A stretch of 64,000 nt of DNA from Streptomyces sp. NBS 14/10 (GCF_002224125.1 NZ_NCSM01000057.1:69899-133898), one strand, 5' to 3'. Positions 8,588-17,417 are shown, counted from the stretch's first letter. Notes: generated from the sequence alone by a model not told the origin. Numbers and translations are program-made.

Positions 8588-9511
8588 CAGTCCCTTCTCC
8601 TTCAGGTAGTCCTTGGCGACGTCAGACGCCTTGAGCCGCTCCGCGTCCACCTTCTTGTTGAGTTCGGTGAGATCGGCAGTGGTCAACACCTTGTTGAGCT
8701 TGTTGAGCGCCTTAGCGATCTTCTCTGAGCCCGCGGACTTCGCATTCACGACGGGCAGGACGTTGTCGGCATTCTGCAGTTTCTTGTCGTCCGCCAGCAG
8801 GACGAGTCCGAATTGATCAAGGGTGGCGTCCGTGGACGTCGTCAGCAGCATCTGGTCCTTGCCGTCCTTGACCGCCTGCTTGGCCTGGACGCTGCCGATA
8901 TCCAGCGGGTCGATGCCGGTGATGTCTATCCCGTACGTCTTCTCCAGGCCGGGCTGGCAGAAGGGGCGCTTGGGGCATTCGTCGCCCGCCGCCAACTTGA
9001 TCTTCTGCTTGGACTTTCCGAGGTCGGAGAGCGTCTTGAGGCTGTGCTCCGAAGCGAAGTCCTTGCGCACCGCGAAGGCGTTCTGGTCGACGGCCTCGCC
9101 GGGCTCGAGCGCCTTCAGTCCGCGGGGCTCGGCGAGTTCGCGGAGCACCTTCACCGTGGCGTCGACGTCCGAGGAGGCGACGGGCTTGGCTTTCGGCCCG
9201 TTCTTCTTCAGATTCAGATATTCGGCCATCGTGGCCGCGTACTCCGGCACGACATCGATCTCGCCCTTCTCCAGGGAAGGTGCGTACAGTTCACGCGAGT
9301 CGACCGTCTTGATCGACGTCTTATAGCCGGCGTCCTCCAGCAGCCCTGTGTACAGCGCCGCCAGGATCTTCGACTCGGTGAAGTTGGCCGCCCCGACCAC
9401 CACCGAATCCTCGCTCTTCTCCTCCAGGCTGTCGCCGCCACACGCGGTGAGTCCGGCCGCCAGCGCCGTGACGGTCGCGGCCGCCCCGGCCACGCGGAAG
9501 ATCTTGCTCAT
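8576..9511 (-). CDS. Osmoprotectant (glycine betaine/choline) ABC transporter substrate-binding lipoprotein
   Basis: 311 residues from the ATG of 'MSKIFRVAGAAATVTALAAG'. This gives a lipoprotein signal with lipobox LTAC (Cys24), followed by 'GGDSLEEKSEDSVVVGAANFTESKILAALYTGLLEDAGY', the opening of OpuAC/OsmF-type binding proteins. It captures quaternary-amine osmolytes outside the membrane and delivers them to the two permeases encoded upstream on the same strand. The 116-bp gap from the last permease gene holds a hairpin and an inverted repeat, so it may have its own promoter or be expressed at a different level. Confidence 0.9.
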   Translation of the reverse strand: MSKIFRVAGAAATVTALAAGLTACGGDSLEEKSEDSVVVGAANFTESKILAALYTGLLEDAGYKTSIKTVDSRELYAPSLEKGEIDVVPEYAATMAEYLNLKKNGPKAKPVASSDVDATVKVLRELAEPRGLKALEPGEAVDQNAFAVRKDFASEHSLKTLSDLGKSKQKIKLAAGDECPKRPFCQPGLEKTYGIDITGIDPLDIGSVQAKQAVKDGKDQMLLTTSTDATLDQFGLVLLADDKKLQNADNVLPVVNAKSAGSEKIAKALNKLNKVLTTADLTELNKKVDAERLKASDVAKDYLKEKGLVKD

Positions 9512-9530
9512 TGGGATTCCCCGTCCATAG

Positions 9531-9547
9531 ATGACATGCGATGTCAT
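9531..9547. promoter_or_regulatory. 17-bp inverted repeat just upstream of the binding-protein gene
   Basis: ATGACATGCGATGTCAT is a perfect 7-bp inverted repeat with a 3-bp centre, ending 20 bp upstream of the lipoprotein start. A related half-site (GACGTCAC) follows at 9550-9557. It is placed like an operator; the binding protein is unknown. Confidence 0.45.
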
Positions 9548-9598
9548 GAGACGTCACGAATATTCAGCGCGCGCACATAGCGCATATGTATTCAGCAC

Positions 9599-9616
9599 GC
9601 CCACACCGTTGTGGGC
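9599..9616 (-). terminator. Short hairpin after the second permease gene
   Basis: GCCCACACCGTTGTGGGC folds with a 7-bp stem (GCCCACA/TGTGGGC) 12 nt past the permease stop on the minus strand. No U-tract follows. It may be an attenuator between permeases and binding protein rather than a full terminator. Confidence 0.4.
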
Positions 9617-9627
9617 CACGCGCCTGT

Positions 9628-10383
9628 TCACGAGGGCCGGCCTGCCGCGCCGGTCAGCGCCGGCGCCTTCGGCGCCTGGTCCGCGGGCGGGCGCTGCTCC
9701 GCGGCCGCGGACCGTACGCGCCTGCGGCGCATCGGGTCCAGCAGCCACTGCAGAGCGACGAGCACGCCCTCGACCGTCAGCGCGAGCGCCGCGACCAGCA
9801 CCGCCCCGGCCACCACCTGGGCGGTGTCGGTGACCCGGAAGCCCGCCGTGATGATCCGGCCGAGCCCGCCGCCGCCGGGCAGCGCCGCGAGCGTCGCCGT
9901 CGCCACCACCTGAACGGCGGCCGAGCGTACACCCGTCATGATCAGCGGGAAGGCGAGGGGCAACTCGACCCTGGCGACCAGCTGACCGCCGGTCATCCCC
10001 ATGCCGCGCGCCGCCTCGACGACCTCGCGGTCCGCCTCGCGCATGCCCACATAGGCGTTGGTGAGCAGCGGCGGGATGGCGAACAGCACCAGTGCGACGA
10101 TCGTGGGCCAGTCGCCGTGCGTCCCCAGCGGGCTGAGCAGCAGCAGGACCAGAACCGCGAAGGTGGGCACCGCACGGCCCGCGTTGGAGATGTTGACCGC
10201 GACGGCGCCGCCCTTGCCGATATGTCCGAGCACGACGGCGACCGGCAGGGCGATCGCGCACGAGATCGCCAGACAGGCGACGGTGAGGTACAGATGCTGG
10301 CCGAGCCGGTGCCATACGCCGTCGGTGCCCGACCAGTGCGACCCAGTGGTCAGCCATGTCCAGGCCTCGCCGATGACCCCCAT
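9628..10383 (-). CDS. Osmoprotectant ABC transporter permease (second)
   Basis: 251 residues starting 'MGVIGEAWTWLTTGSHWSGTDGVWHRLGQHLYLTVACL'. This start overlaps the preceding permease stop as TGATG, so translation is coupled. It has about six hydrophobic segments and the inner-membrane component signature 'EADREVVEAARGMGMTGGQLVARVELPLAFPLIMTGVRSAAVQVVATATLAA' that contacts the ATPase. C-terminal residues are charged and disordered. It forms the membrane channel with the upstream permease. Confidence 0.92.
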   Translation of the reverse strand: MGVIGEAWTWLTTGSHWSGTDGVWHRLGQHLYLTVACLAISCAIALPVAVVLGHIGKGGAVAVNISNAGRAVPTFAVLVLLLLSPLGTHGDWPTIVALVLFAIPPLLTNAYVGMREADREVVEAARGMGMTGGQLVARVELPLAFPLIMTGVRSAAVQVVATATLAALPGGGGLGRIITAGFRVTDTAQVVAGAVLVAALALTVEGVLVALQWLLDPMRRRRVRSAAAEQRPPADQAPKAPALTGAAGRPS

Positions 10384-11177
10384 CAGGCCGCCCCCGCCTT
10401 CTGCCGTGCCCTGTCCCGCGCTTGCTCCTGGGCCGGCTCCCGCGCCTGCCCCCGCGCGCTCTCGCGCGCTTGCTCCTGCGCCCTCTTCTGCGCCTTCCGC
10501 GCCTTCTTCGTTCCTCCTCGCGCCCACGGCGTGAGCAGCCGCTGCACGAAGAGCAGCAGCACATCAGCCACGACCGCCAGGGCCACGCACAGCACCGACG
10601 CGGTGAGCACCTGCGCCTTGAAGAAGCTGCGCATGCCCTCGTAGATCAGATTGCCGAGGCCGCCGTAGCCGACGATCGCGCCGACCGTGGTGAGCGAGAT
10701 GGTGGAGACCGTGGTGATCCGCAGCCCGGCCATCAGCGCGGGCAGCGCGAGCGGCAGTTCCACGCCGAACAGCAGGCGCAGCGGGCCGTAGCCCATGCCG
10801 CGGGCCGCCTCGCGGGCCTCCTCGGGGACCGAGGCGAGCCCGGCCATGATGTTGCGCACCAGGATCGTCAGCGAATACAGCACCAGGCCGGTGATCACCA
10901 CCGCGGCCGAGACCCCGAAGAAGGGCAGCAGCAGCGAGAACATCGCCAGCGAGGGCACCGTATAGAGGATCGTCGTCAGCCCCAGCACCGGGCCCGCCAC
11001 GGACCGCCATCGGCGGGCCAGCAGCGCCAGCGGAAAAGCGACCACGAAACCGATGGCGACCGACGCCACCGTGATCCACACATGCTGGACCGTCGCGTCC
11101 GTCAGCTCCTGACTGCGCGTACGTACATATTCCCCGCAGATCCAGTCATTGCTGATCAGGCAGCTCTGCCCGGCCAC
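10383..11177 (-). CDS. Osmoprotectant ABC transporter permease (first)
   Basis: 264 residues. The GTG at 11177 was chosen because it follows the strong Shine-Dalgarno GGAGGTGA and gives the normal opening 'VAGQSCLISNDWICGEYV'; an upstream ATG would add a Cys/Arg-rich stretch. Signature: 'EEAREAARGMGYGPLRLLFGVELPLALPALMAGLRITTVSTISLTTVGAIVGYGGLG'. The C-terminal tail ('RAQEQARESARGQAREPAQEQARDRARQ') is a repetitive charged extension. First gene of a minus-strand operon with the second permease and the binding protein, divergent from the ATPase gene. Confidence 0.92.
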   Translation of the reverse strand: MAGQSCLISNDWICGEYVRTRSQELTDATVQHVWITVASVAIGFVVAFPLALLARRWRSVAGPVLGLTTILYTVPSLAMFSLLLPFFGVSAAVVITGLVLYSLTILVRNIMAGLASVPEEAREAARGMGYGPLRLLFGVELPLALPALMAGLRITTVSTISLTTVGAIVGYGGLGNLIYEGMRSFFKAQVLTASVLCVALAVVADVLLLFVQRLLTPWARGGTKKARKAQKRAQEQARESARGQAREPAQEQARDRARQKAGAA

Positions 11178-11298
11178 TCGGTCACCTCCCCGTCGTCTCC
11201 GGTGACCTGGCGACCCTAACCCCGGGCACCGACAATCTCGTCGGCTCGCCACACAACAGCAACAATTGAAACCCGGAATGCGGCCACAATGGGGAGCC

Positions 11299-12501
11299 AT
11301 GATCCGCTTCGAGAACGTCACCAAGCGCTACGCCGACGGCACGACGGCCGTGGACGATCTGTCCTTCGAGGTCGCGGAGGGCGAGCTGGTCACGCTCGTC
11401 GGACCGTCGGGCTGCGGCAAGACCACCACCATGAAGATGGTCAACCGGCTCATCGAACCAACCTCGGGCCGGATCTTCCTGGACGGTGAGGACATCGCCG
11501 CGGTCGATCCGGTGAAGCTGCGCCGCCGCATCGGCTATGTCATCCAGCAGGTCGGCCTGTTCCCGCACAAGACCGTGCTGGAGAACACCGCCACCGTCCC
11601 CGCGCTGCTCGGCTGGCAACGCAAGAAGGCCCGGGACCGCGCCGCCGAACTCCTCGACCTGGTGGGCCTCGACCCCTCCGTCTACGGCGACCGCTACCCC
11701 GACCAGCTCTCCGGCGGCCAGCGCCAGCGGGTCGGCGTGGCCCGGGCGCTGGCCGCCGACCCGCCGGTGCTGCTGATGGACGAGCCGTTCGGGGCCGTGG
11801 ACCCGGTGGTCCGCGAGCGGCTGCAGACCGAGTTCCTGCGGCTTCAGTCCCAGGTCCGCAAGACGGTGCTGCTGGTGACCCACGACATCGAGGAGGCGGT
11901 CCGGCTCGGCGACCGCATCGCGGTGTACGGGGCGGGGCGGATCGAGCAGTTCGACACGCCCGCGTCGGTGCTGGGCGCGCCCGCCACGCCGTACGTCGCG
12001 GACTTCGTCGGCGCGGACCGCGGTCTGAAGCGGCTGTCCGTCACCCCCATCGAGCCGGGCGACCTCGAACAGCCCCCAGTGGTCCACCTCGACGACCCGC
12101 TGGCCAAGGCCGCCGCCCGGCTGTCTGCCGACGGGGCGCGCTGGGCCGTCGTACTGGACGACGCGGACCGGCTGCACGGCTGGATCCCGGCGGACGCGGC
12201 TGACGCGGTAGACGCAGCGGACGCGGCGGAGAAGCCCGGCAAGGAGGCGGCGGCCGGAGGGACCGTACGGGACCACGCCCGGCGCATGGAGGCGTGGCTG
12301 CCGGTCGGCTCCTCGCTCAAGCAGGCGTTCAGCACCATGCTTCAGCACGACGCGGGCTGGATAGCGGTCCTCGACGGCGACCGTTTCCTCGGCGTGCTCA
12401 CCCCCGCCCGCCTCCACGAGGCGCTGCGCCGCTCGATCGACGCCGACGCGGGCGGGATCGCCCGGGCGGAGGTGGAGCTGCAGACGGTCGCCGACGTATG
12501 A
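11299..12501 (+). CDS. Osmoprotectant ABC transporter ATP-binding protein with C-terminal CBS region
   Basis: 400 residues, ATG preceded by GGGGAG. Walker A 'GPSGCGKTT', Q-loop 'QQVGLFPH', signature 'LSGGQRQR', Walker B 'VLLMDEPFGAVDP', H-loop 'LVTHDIEEA'. After the ATPase domain the C-terminal ~130 residues contain a CBS-like segment ('AGWIAVLDGDRFLGVLTPARLHEALR'), as in OpuA/OpuC-type ATPases where CBS modules sense ionic strength. A low-complexity 'DAADAVDAADAAEKPGKEAAAG' linker interrupts it. It is divergent from the two permease genes (121-bp intergenic region), so a shared regulatory region probably drives both halves of the importer. Confidence 0.93.
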   Translation: MIRFENVTKRYADGTTAVDDLSFEVAEGELVTLVGPSGCGKTTTMKMVNRLIEPTSGRIFLDGEDIAAVDPVKLRRRIGYVIQQVGLFPHKTVLENTATVPALLGWQRKKARDRAAELLDLVGLDPSVYGDRYPDQLSGGQRQRVGVARALAADPPVLLMDEPFGAVDPVVRERLQTEFLRLQSQVRKTVLLVTHDIEEAVRLGDRIAVYGAGRIEQFDTPASVLGAPATPYVADFVGADRGLKRLSVTPIEPGDLEQPPVVHLDDPLAKAAARLSADGARWAVVLDDADRLHGWIPADAADAVDAADAAEKPGKEAAAGGTVRDHARRMEAWLPVGSSLKQAFSTMLQHDAGWIAVLDGDRFLGVLTPARLHEALRRSIDADAGGIARAEVELQTVADV

Positions 12502-12530
12502 GCGCGCGCGGCGGCTCGCCGCGCGCGCTC
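12500..12530 (+). terminator. Strong hairpin overlapping the ABC ATPase stop
   Basis: A perfect 14-bp stem (12500-12513 with 12517-12530, all GC-rich: GAGCGCGCGCGGCG and complement) with a 3-nt loop begins at the TGA stop of the ATPase gene. There is no U-tract, as is usual for Streptomyces terminators. Confidence 0.7.
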
Positions 12531-12677
12531 AGTGGCTGTGGCTCAGTAGCCGTCGCTCAGTGGCCGCGACTCAGCGGTCGCGGCCCGGCACGCGCTTCGG
12601 CGACCGCGGCCCGGCACGCGCCTCAACGATCGCGCTCAGCCATCGCGACTCAACAGCCGCGACTCAGCGGTCGCCGA
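12528..12677. repeat. Degenerate 14-bp tandem array ending across the esterase stop
   Basis: Units begin CTCA and resemble CTCAGTGGCCGCGA: 12528, 12542, 12556, 12570, then, after a 16-bp duplicated block (GCGGCCCGGCACGCGC, two copies), 12622, 12635, 12649 and 12663. On the minus strand each unit contains TGAG; the unit at 12663-12677 holds the real stop of the esterase gene (complement of 12664-12666). Confidence 0.88.
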
Positions 12678-13800
12678 GCCGGCCGCCCAGCCACTCCAGC
12701 GCGGCGGGCACCTCGCGCTTCCAGGTGTTGAAGTTGTGGCCGCCGGTCTTGAGGATGATGGAGGAGATCCTGATGGGCTCGCCCCGGCGGTTGAGCTCCT
12801 TGGCCTTCTCGATGAACTTCACGGTGTCCTTGTAGTTCTTCTCACCGTGCTCGCTGCTGGAGACCAGGAGGGACACCGGCGGCGCGGGCTTGTGGTCCAG
12901 CCGCCACATCAGGTTGTTCTCCCGCTCCAGCTGCTTGCTGCCGCCGAACAGATCGCCGGTGGTCGCGTCGATCGGGGCCTTGTACGAGGGGGAGAGACCG
13001 GCCGCGGCGGAGAAGGCCTCGGGGTGGCGCATGGCCATCTTCAACGCGCAGTAGCCGCCGGTGGAATTGCCGATGACACCCCAGTTTCGGGCGTGTTCAC
13101 CCACCCGGTAGTGACCGGCCACGGCGGTCGGCACGTCCTTGGTGAAGAACGTCTCGGTCTGCGGGCCCTGGGGCACGTCCACGCACTCGGTGTCGCGCGG
13201 CGGGGCGACGGTCGGACGCAGCATCACCAGGACCATCGGCTGCATCCTGCCGTCTTTGACCAGCTTATGGGCGTTCTGAGGGTATTTCAGGCCGTTGATC
13301 AGCGCCTCCGTGGTGCCCGGGTACCCGGTCAGCACCAGCACGGCCGGGAAGTCGCGCCGGGCATACTCCGGCTGGAAGTACTCCGGCGGCAGATAGACAT
13401 ACGCCGGGCTGGCCAGCCCGGACAGCGGCCCCTTGATGGTGACCTTCTCGATCCGCCCGGCGGCGGCCGGCTCCGAGCCGCCGGGCACGTTCACCCTCCG
13501 GATGTCGGTGACCTGCACCCGGGTGCTGCTGCTCGCGGCGTCGTGGTTCACGACGACGCCCGGGGTGGTCTCGGTGCCGAACAGGTCCGACCAGGAACCG
13601 TAGAAGCCGAAGGACTGGTTCGCGAACAGGCCGAGCGCGGCGAACAGCGACACCTGTGTGACCAACAGCATGCCGATCCGGCCGAGCACCGGGCCGACTC
13701 CGCGTCGGGCGAGCCGGGGCCAGACCCAGATCGTGGCGCCGAACAGCAGCACCGACGCGACGACTGACACCATCACGACGTTGTTGCTCGTAAGACCCAT
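12664..13800 (-). CDS. Membrane-anchored alpha/beta-hydrolase esterase (PF00756 type)
   Basis: 378 residues. N-terminal hydrophobic segments (~7-25, ~40-62) anchor the protein; the rest is probably extracytoplasmic. Nucleophile elbow 'WGVIGNSTGGYCALKMAMRHPEAFSAAAGLSPSYK' fits the GxSxGG serine of antigen-85/S-formylglutathione-hydrolase-like esterases; the C-terminal His is probably in 'KTGGHNFNTWKREVPAALEWL'. Upstream the oxyanion region 'FPAVLVLTGYPGTTEA' is clear. It is divergent from the DUF2156 gene, so it may act on a lipid or cell-wall ester, but the substrate is unknown. Confidence 0.88.
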   Translation of the reverse strand: MGLTSNNVVMVSVVASVLLFGATIWVWPRLARRGVGPVLGRIGMLLVTQVSLFAALGLFANQSFGFYGSWSDLFGTETTPGVVVNHDAASSSTRVQVTDIRRVNVPGGSEPAAAGRIEKVTIKGPLSGLASPAYVYLPPEYFQPEYARRDFPAVLVLTGYPGTTEALINGLKYPQNAHKLVKDGRMQPMVLVMLRPTVAPPRDTECVDVPQGPQTETFFTKDVPTAVAGHYRVGEHARNWGVIGNSTGGYCALKMAMRHPEAFSAAAGLSPSYKAPIDATTGDLFGGSKQLERENNLMWRLDHKPAPPVSLLVSSSEHGEKNYKDTVKFIEKAKELNRRGEPIRISSIILKTGGHNFNTWKREVPAALEWLGGRLGDR

Positions 13801-13940
13801 GACTATCTTTCTGTCGGGCGGCCGGCTCCCCCGTGCCGCGCGATGGAACCCCGCCCCGTCAAACGCCGTCTTGGTAGGCGCGATATGTCCAGATACCGCG
13901 TCAGAGACGGATCTCTAGGCCGGAGCGACGGGAAAGACGA

Positions 13941-15776
13941 ATGTCTGACAGTCAAGATGCCGAAAAGTCCGGAAGGGTTGCTTCCAGGGTGCCGAGGCTG
14001 CCCCGCGGACCCCGGCCGGAGGCTGTGCCGACCGCCGTGGGCACCGCCTGCACGCTGATCGGGCTGCTGAACATCGTTTTCCCACGACTCCGCTACAGCA
14101 GGGTGCACGCCCTCGCCGACGTGCTGCCCGGCGCGGTGAGTTCGCTGGCCGCCGCCGCGTCCATCGTGGTGGGGCTGTTGTTGCTGATGCTGGCGCACGG
14201 GCTGAAGCGGCGTAAGCGGCGCGCCTGGGTCGCCGCCGTGGGGCTGCTGCCTGTCGGGGCGGCCGCCCAGCTGCTGTACCGGCACTCGATATGCGGGGCG
14301 GTGCTCTCGCTGGTGCTGCTCGGCGTCATGATCCGCTATCGCCGGGAGTTCGCGGCGCTGCCGGATCCGCGCAGCCGCTGGATGGCGCTGGCCAACTTCG
14401 TGGTGCTGGGCGCGGTGAGCGTCGGGATCGGGCTGCTGATCGTACGGTCGGACCCCGACGACATCGTGGGCCGGCCGTCGTTCGGCCAGCAGCTGGACCA
14501 TGTGCTGTGGGGGCTGATCGGCTTCGAGGGGCCGGTCGGCTACCGGGACGGTACGGACTACACCGTCGGCTACTCCCTCGGCGCGCTCGGCCTGCTGACC
14601 GTCGCGACGACCGCCTACCTCGCCTTCCGCCCCGAACACCCCGCCGCCCGGCTGACCCCCGCGGACGAGGAGCGGCTGCGCGACCTGCTCGCCGCGCACG
14701 GGCGCCGCGACTCGCTGGGCCACTTCGCCCTCCGCCGCGACAAGGGCGTGGTCTTCTCGCCGAGCGGCAAGGCCGCCGTCTGCTACCGGGTCGTCTCCGG
14801 GGTGATGCTCGCCAGCGGCGACCCGGTCGGCGATGTGGAGGCCTGGCCGGGCGCCATCTCCCGCTTCATGGAGGAGGCGCGGGCGCACTCCTGGACCCCG
14901 GCGGTCATGGGGTGCAGCGAGACCGGGGGCGAGGTGTGGACCCGGGAGACCGGCCTCGACGCGCTGGAGCTGGGCGACGAGGCCATCGTGCACGTGGCGG
15001 ACTTCACCCTGTCCGGGCGCGCCATGCGCAACGTCCGCCAGATGGTCAAGCGCATCGAGCGGGCCGGGTACGAGACCCGGGTACGGCGCGCCGGTGACCT
15101 GAGCGAGGACGAGCTGGAGACCATCCGGCAGGCCGCCGCGGGCTGGCGGGGCACCGACACCGAGCGGGGCTTCTCCATGGCGCTGGGCCGGATCGGCGAC
15201 CCGGCGGACGGGGACTCGGTCATCGCCACCGCCCACAAGGCCCCCGAGGAGGGCGCCGAGCCCGGCCCGTACGGGGACCTCAAGGCCGTACTGCACTTCG
15301 TGCCGTGGGGCCGGGACGGGATGTCGCTGGACCTCATGCGCCGCGACCGCAGCGCCGACCCGGGCATGAACGAACTGCTGATCGTCGCCTCCCTGCAGGC
15401 CGCCGGGGGGCTCGGGGTCAGCCGGGTGTCGCTGAACTTCGCGATGTTCCGCTCCGCGCTGGCGCGCGGCGAGAAGCTGGGCGCGGGGCCGGTGCTGCGG
15501 GGCTGGCGGGGGCTGCTGGTGTTCCTGTCGCGCTGGTTCCAGATCGAGTCGCTGTACAAGTTCAACGCCAAGTTCCAGCCGCGCTGGGAGCCGCGCTTCG
15601 TGGTCTTCCGCAACACCCGCGATCTGCCGCGCATCGGGTTGGCGGCGATGCAGGCCGAGGGCTTCGTCTCGCTGGCCCTGCCCCGGCTGCTGCGCCGCGG
15701 GCGGCGCCCCGAGCCGAGGCCCTGCGCCCACCAGGGCGCGGCCGCCTCGCGCGGCGGCCTCGAACAGGCCGCGTGA
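13941..15776 (+). CDS. DUF2156 / phosphatidylglycerol lysyltransferase-like membrane protein
   Basis: 611 residues. The N-terminal ~210 residues contain six or so hydrophobic segments. The C-terminal domain begins near 'ERLRDLLAAHGRRDSLGHFALRRDKGVVFSPSGKAAVCYRV' and contains 'KRIERAGYETRVRRAGDL' and 'GMSLDLMRRDRSADPGMNELLIVASLQAA', the GNAT-like fold of MprF/LysX aminoacyl-phosphatidylglycerol synthases. It would transfer an amino acid from aminoacyl-tRNA to phosphatidylglycerol at the inner leaflet, reducing surface negative charge. The amino acid cannot be predicted. Only the synthase half plus a short membrane region is present, so flippase function is doubtful. Confidence 0.88.
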   Translation: MSDSQDAEKSGRVASRVPRLPRGPRPEAVPTAVGTACTLIGLLNIVFPRLRYSRVHALADVLPGAVSSLAAAASIVVGLLLLMLAHGLKRRKRRAWVAAVGLLPVGAAAQLLYRHSICGAVLSLVLLGVMIRYRREFAALPDPRSRWMALANFVVLGAVSVGIGLLIVRSDPDDIVGRPSFGQQLDHVLWGLIGFEGPVGYRDGTDYTVGYSLGALGLLTVATTAYLAFRPEHPAARLTPADEERLRDLLAAHGRRDSLGHFALRRDKGVVFSPSGKAAVCYRVVSGVMLASGDPVGDVEAWPGAISRFMEEARAHSWTPAVMGCSETGGEVWTRETGLDALELGDEAIVHVADFTLSGRAMRNVRQMVKRIERAGYETRVRRAGDLSEDELETIRQAAAGWRGTDTERGFSMALGRIGDPADGDSVIATAHKAPEEGAEPGPYGDLKAVLHFVPWGRDGMSLDLMRRDRSADPGMNELLIVASLQAAGGLGVSRVSLNFAMFRSALARGEKLGAGPVLRGWRGLLVFLSRWFQIESLYKFNAKFQPRWEPRFVVFRNTRDLPRIGLAAMQAEGFVSLALPRLLRRGRRPEPRPCAHQGAAASRGGLEQAA

Positions 15777-15808
15777 CGCGCCCGCTCAGCCCGCGTGACG
15801 CGCCCGCT
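15769..15808. repeat. 18-bp duplication spanning the DUF2156 stop
   Basis: CCGCGTGACGCGCCCGCT occurs at 15769-15786 and, identical, at 15791-15808 (22-bp period). The first copy contains the stop TGA (15774-15776). Confidence 0.96.
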
Positions 15809-15868
15809 GTCCTGGGCGCGGGCGGGCGCGGGCGAGGCAGCGCCTGCTCGTACGCCTAGGCTGGGGTC

Positions 15869-16744
15869 ATGAGGACGTTGCGTGAACGGGGCCGGGTGGC
15901 CGGACTGCCGGAGTGGGACCGGTGCGCGGTGATGGGCGTGGTCAATGTCACGCCCGACTCGTTCTCCGACGGCGGTCAGTGGTTCGACACCGAGCTGGCC
16001 GTCAAGCACGGCCTGGACCTGGCCGCGGCCGGGGCGGACCTGGTGGACGTCGGGGGCGAGTCGACCCGCCCGGGCGCGCCGCGCGTCGACGAGGCCGAGG
16101 AGCTGCGCCGGGTGGTCCCGGTGGTGCGCGAGCTGGCCGCCGCGGGGCTCGTGGTCAGCGTGGACACCATGCGCGCATCGGTCGCCGAGCGCGCGGTCGA
16201 GGCCGGGGCGCGGCTGGTCAACGATGTGAGCGGGGGCGGCGCCGACCCGGCGATGGTCCCGATGGTGGCCGCCGCCGGGGTGCCCTTCGTGGTGATGCAC
16301 TGGCGCGGCCAGTCGATCGACATGAACAACCGCGCGGTCTACGGGGATGTGGTCGGCGAGGTCGTCGCGGAGCTGCGGACGAGCCTGGAGCGGGCGGTGG
16401 CCGGCGGCGTCGATCCGGAGCGGATCGTGATCGACCCCGGCCTCGGCTTCGCGAAGGACGCCGAGCACGACTTGGCGCTCGTCGCCCGGCTGGGCGCACT
16501 GCGGGAGCTGGGCCGGCCGCTGCTGGTGGCGGCCTCGCGGAAGCGGTTCCTGGGGCGCGTACTGGCCGGGGACGGCGGCAGCCCGCCCCGCGCCCGGGAG
16601 CGGGACGCGGCGACGGCGGCGGTCTCGGCGATCGCGGCGCGGGAAGGCGCATGGGCGGTACGGGTGCACGAGGTGCGCGCGAGCGCCGACGCGGTGCGCG
16701 TGGCCCGGGCGATCGAAGCGGCGGACACGGCGGGAGCGGTGTGA
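15869..16744 (+). CDS. folP: Dihydropteroate synthase
   Basis: 291 residues. It joins p-aminobenzoate to dihydropterin pyrophosphate in folate synthesis and is the sulfonamide target. Signature 'MGVVNVTPDSFSDGGQWFD', then 'GADLVDVGGESTRPGAPRV', 'VVSVDTMRASVAERAVEAGARLVNDVSGG', 'FVVMHWRGQSIDMN' and 'ERIVIDPGLGFAKDAEHDLALVARL', 'PLLVAASRKRFLGRVL' cover all conserved loops. First gene of a folP-NTF2-folB-folK-DUF3180 run; its stop overlaps the next start as GTGA. Confidence 0.96.
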   Translation: MRTLRERGRVAGLPEWDRCAVMGVVNVTPDSFSDGGQWFDTELAVKHGLDLAAAGADLVDVGGESTRPGAPRVDEAEELRRVVPVVRELAAAGLVVSVDTMRASVAERAVEAGARLVNDVSGGGADPAMVPMVAAAGVPFVVMHWRGQSIDMNNRAVYGDVVGEVVAELRTSLERAVAGGVDPERIVIDPGLGFAKDAEHDLALVARLGALRELGRPLLVAASRKRFLGRVLAGDGGSPPRARERDAATAAVSAIAAREGAWAVRVHEVRASADAVRVARAIEAADTAGAV

Positions 16745-17232
16745 CTTCCCTGACGGACAGCGAGCGGGTGGCACTGGCCAACACCGCGCTGTACGAGGCC
16801 ATGGAGCAGGGCGACCACGGGGCGATGTCGCGGCTGTGGCTCGACGACCCGGACACCGAGGTCTCCTGTGTGCACCCGGGCTGGCCGGTGCTGCGCGGGC
16901 GCGGCGAGGTGCTCCGTTCCTATGCGCTGATCATGGCGAACACCGACTACATCCAGTTCTTTCTGACGGATGTGGAGGTGTCGATCATGTCCGACACCGC
17001 GATGGTGACCTGCACGGAGAACATCCTCAGCGGCGCCCCGGCCGAGGAAGAGGGCCAGCTCGGCCCGCTGGTGGGGCAGCTGGTGGTGGCCACGAACGTC
17101 TTCCGGCGGACCGAGGACGGCTGGAAGGTGTGGGCGCACCACGGATCGCCGGTGCTGGCGGAGCAGGACGAAAACGATGCCGCGGCCGAGCCCGAGGGCC
17201 CGGACGACGACCCGGATCAGCTGCTGCCCTGA
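16741..17232 (+). CDS. NTF2-like / SnoaL-like family protein
   Basis: 163 residues from GTG 16741, overlapping the folP stop by 4 bp (GTGA), which fixes the start. 'NTALYEAMEQGDHGAMSRLWLDDPDTEVSCVHPGWPVLRGRGEVLRSY' and 'TNVFRRTEDGWKVWAHHGSPVL' are characteristic of the cone-shaped NTF2/DUF4440 fold. The acidic C-terminus is disordered. The translational coupling to folP is conserved in streptomycetes; a folate-related role is plausible but unproven. Confidence 0.88.
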   Translation: MTSLTDSERVALANTALYEAMEQGDHGAMSRLWLDDPDTEVSCVHPGWPVLRGRGEVLRSYALIMANTDYIQFFLTDVEVSIMSDTAMVTCTENILSGAPAEEEGQLGPLVGQLVVATNVFRRTEDGWKVWAHHGSPVLAEQDENDAAAEPEGPDDDPDQLLP

Positions 17233-17339
17233 GCGCCGTACCCACAACGTCATATCGCGTACCCCGCCCGTAAAACCGTGCGTGAGATCTGCGCCAAGGG
17301 CGGGTAGGGGGAAGTGGCGCGGGGGCTCCTGGAGCGCGC

Positions 17340-17417
17340 GCCACGGGCCCCCGTGGGCGAGTGCTGTCCTTGCTCGCAGGTAGATTCGAAGGAGGTGCCC
17401 CCGCCGACGGCGGGGGA
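17340..17417 (+). promoter_or_regulatory. folB leader: two hairpins around a perfect Shine-Dalgarno-like block
   Basis: Hairpin 1 near 17341-17357 (CCACGGG/CCCGTGG). Then AAGGAGGTG at 17389-17397, a near-perfect anti-16S match without a correctly spaced start codon. Hairpin 2 at 17399-17417 (CCCCCGCCG/CGGCGGGGG around one A). It sits inside the 246-bp gap before folB. Function is not known. Confidence 0.4.

Noticed and set aside
11178..11324. Upstream extension of the first osmoprotectant permease
   Set aside because: It would add a Cys/Arg-rich stretch overlapping the divergent ATPase start; GGAGGTGA before GTG 11177 is decisive.
13803..15731. A 642-codon open frame antisense to the DUF2156 gene
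   Set aside because: It mirrors the high-GC third-position bias of the real gene, is rich in Arg/Pro/His/Gln with no domain, and the forward frame has clear family motifs.
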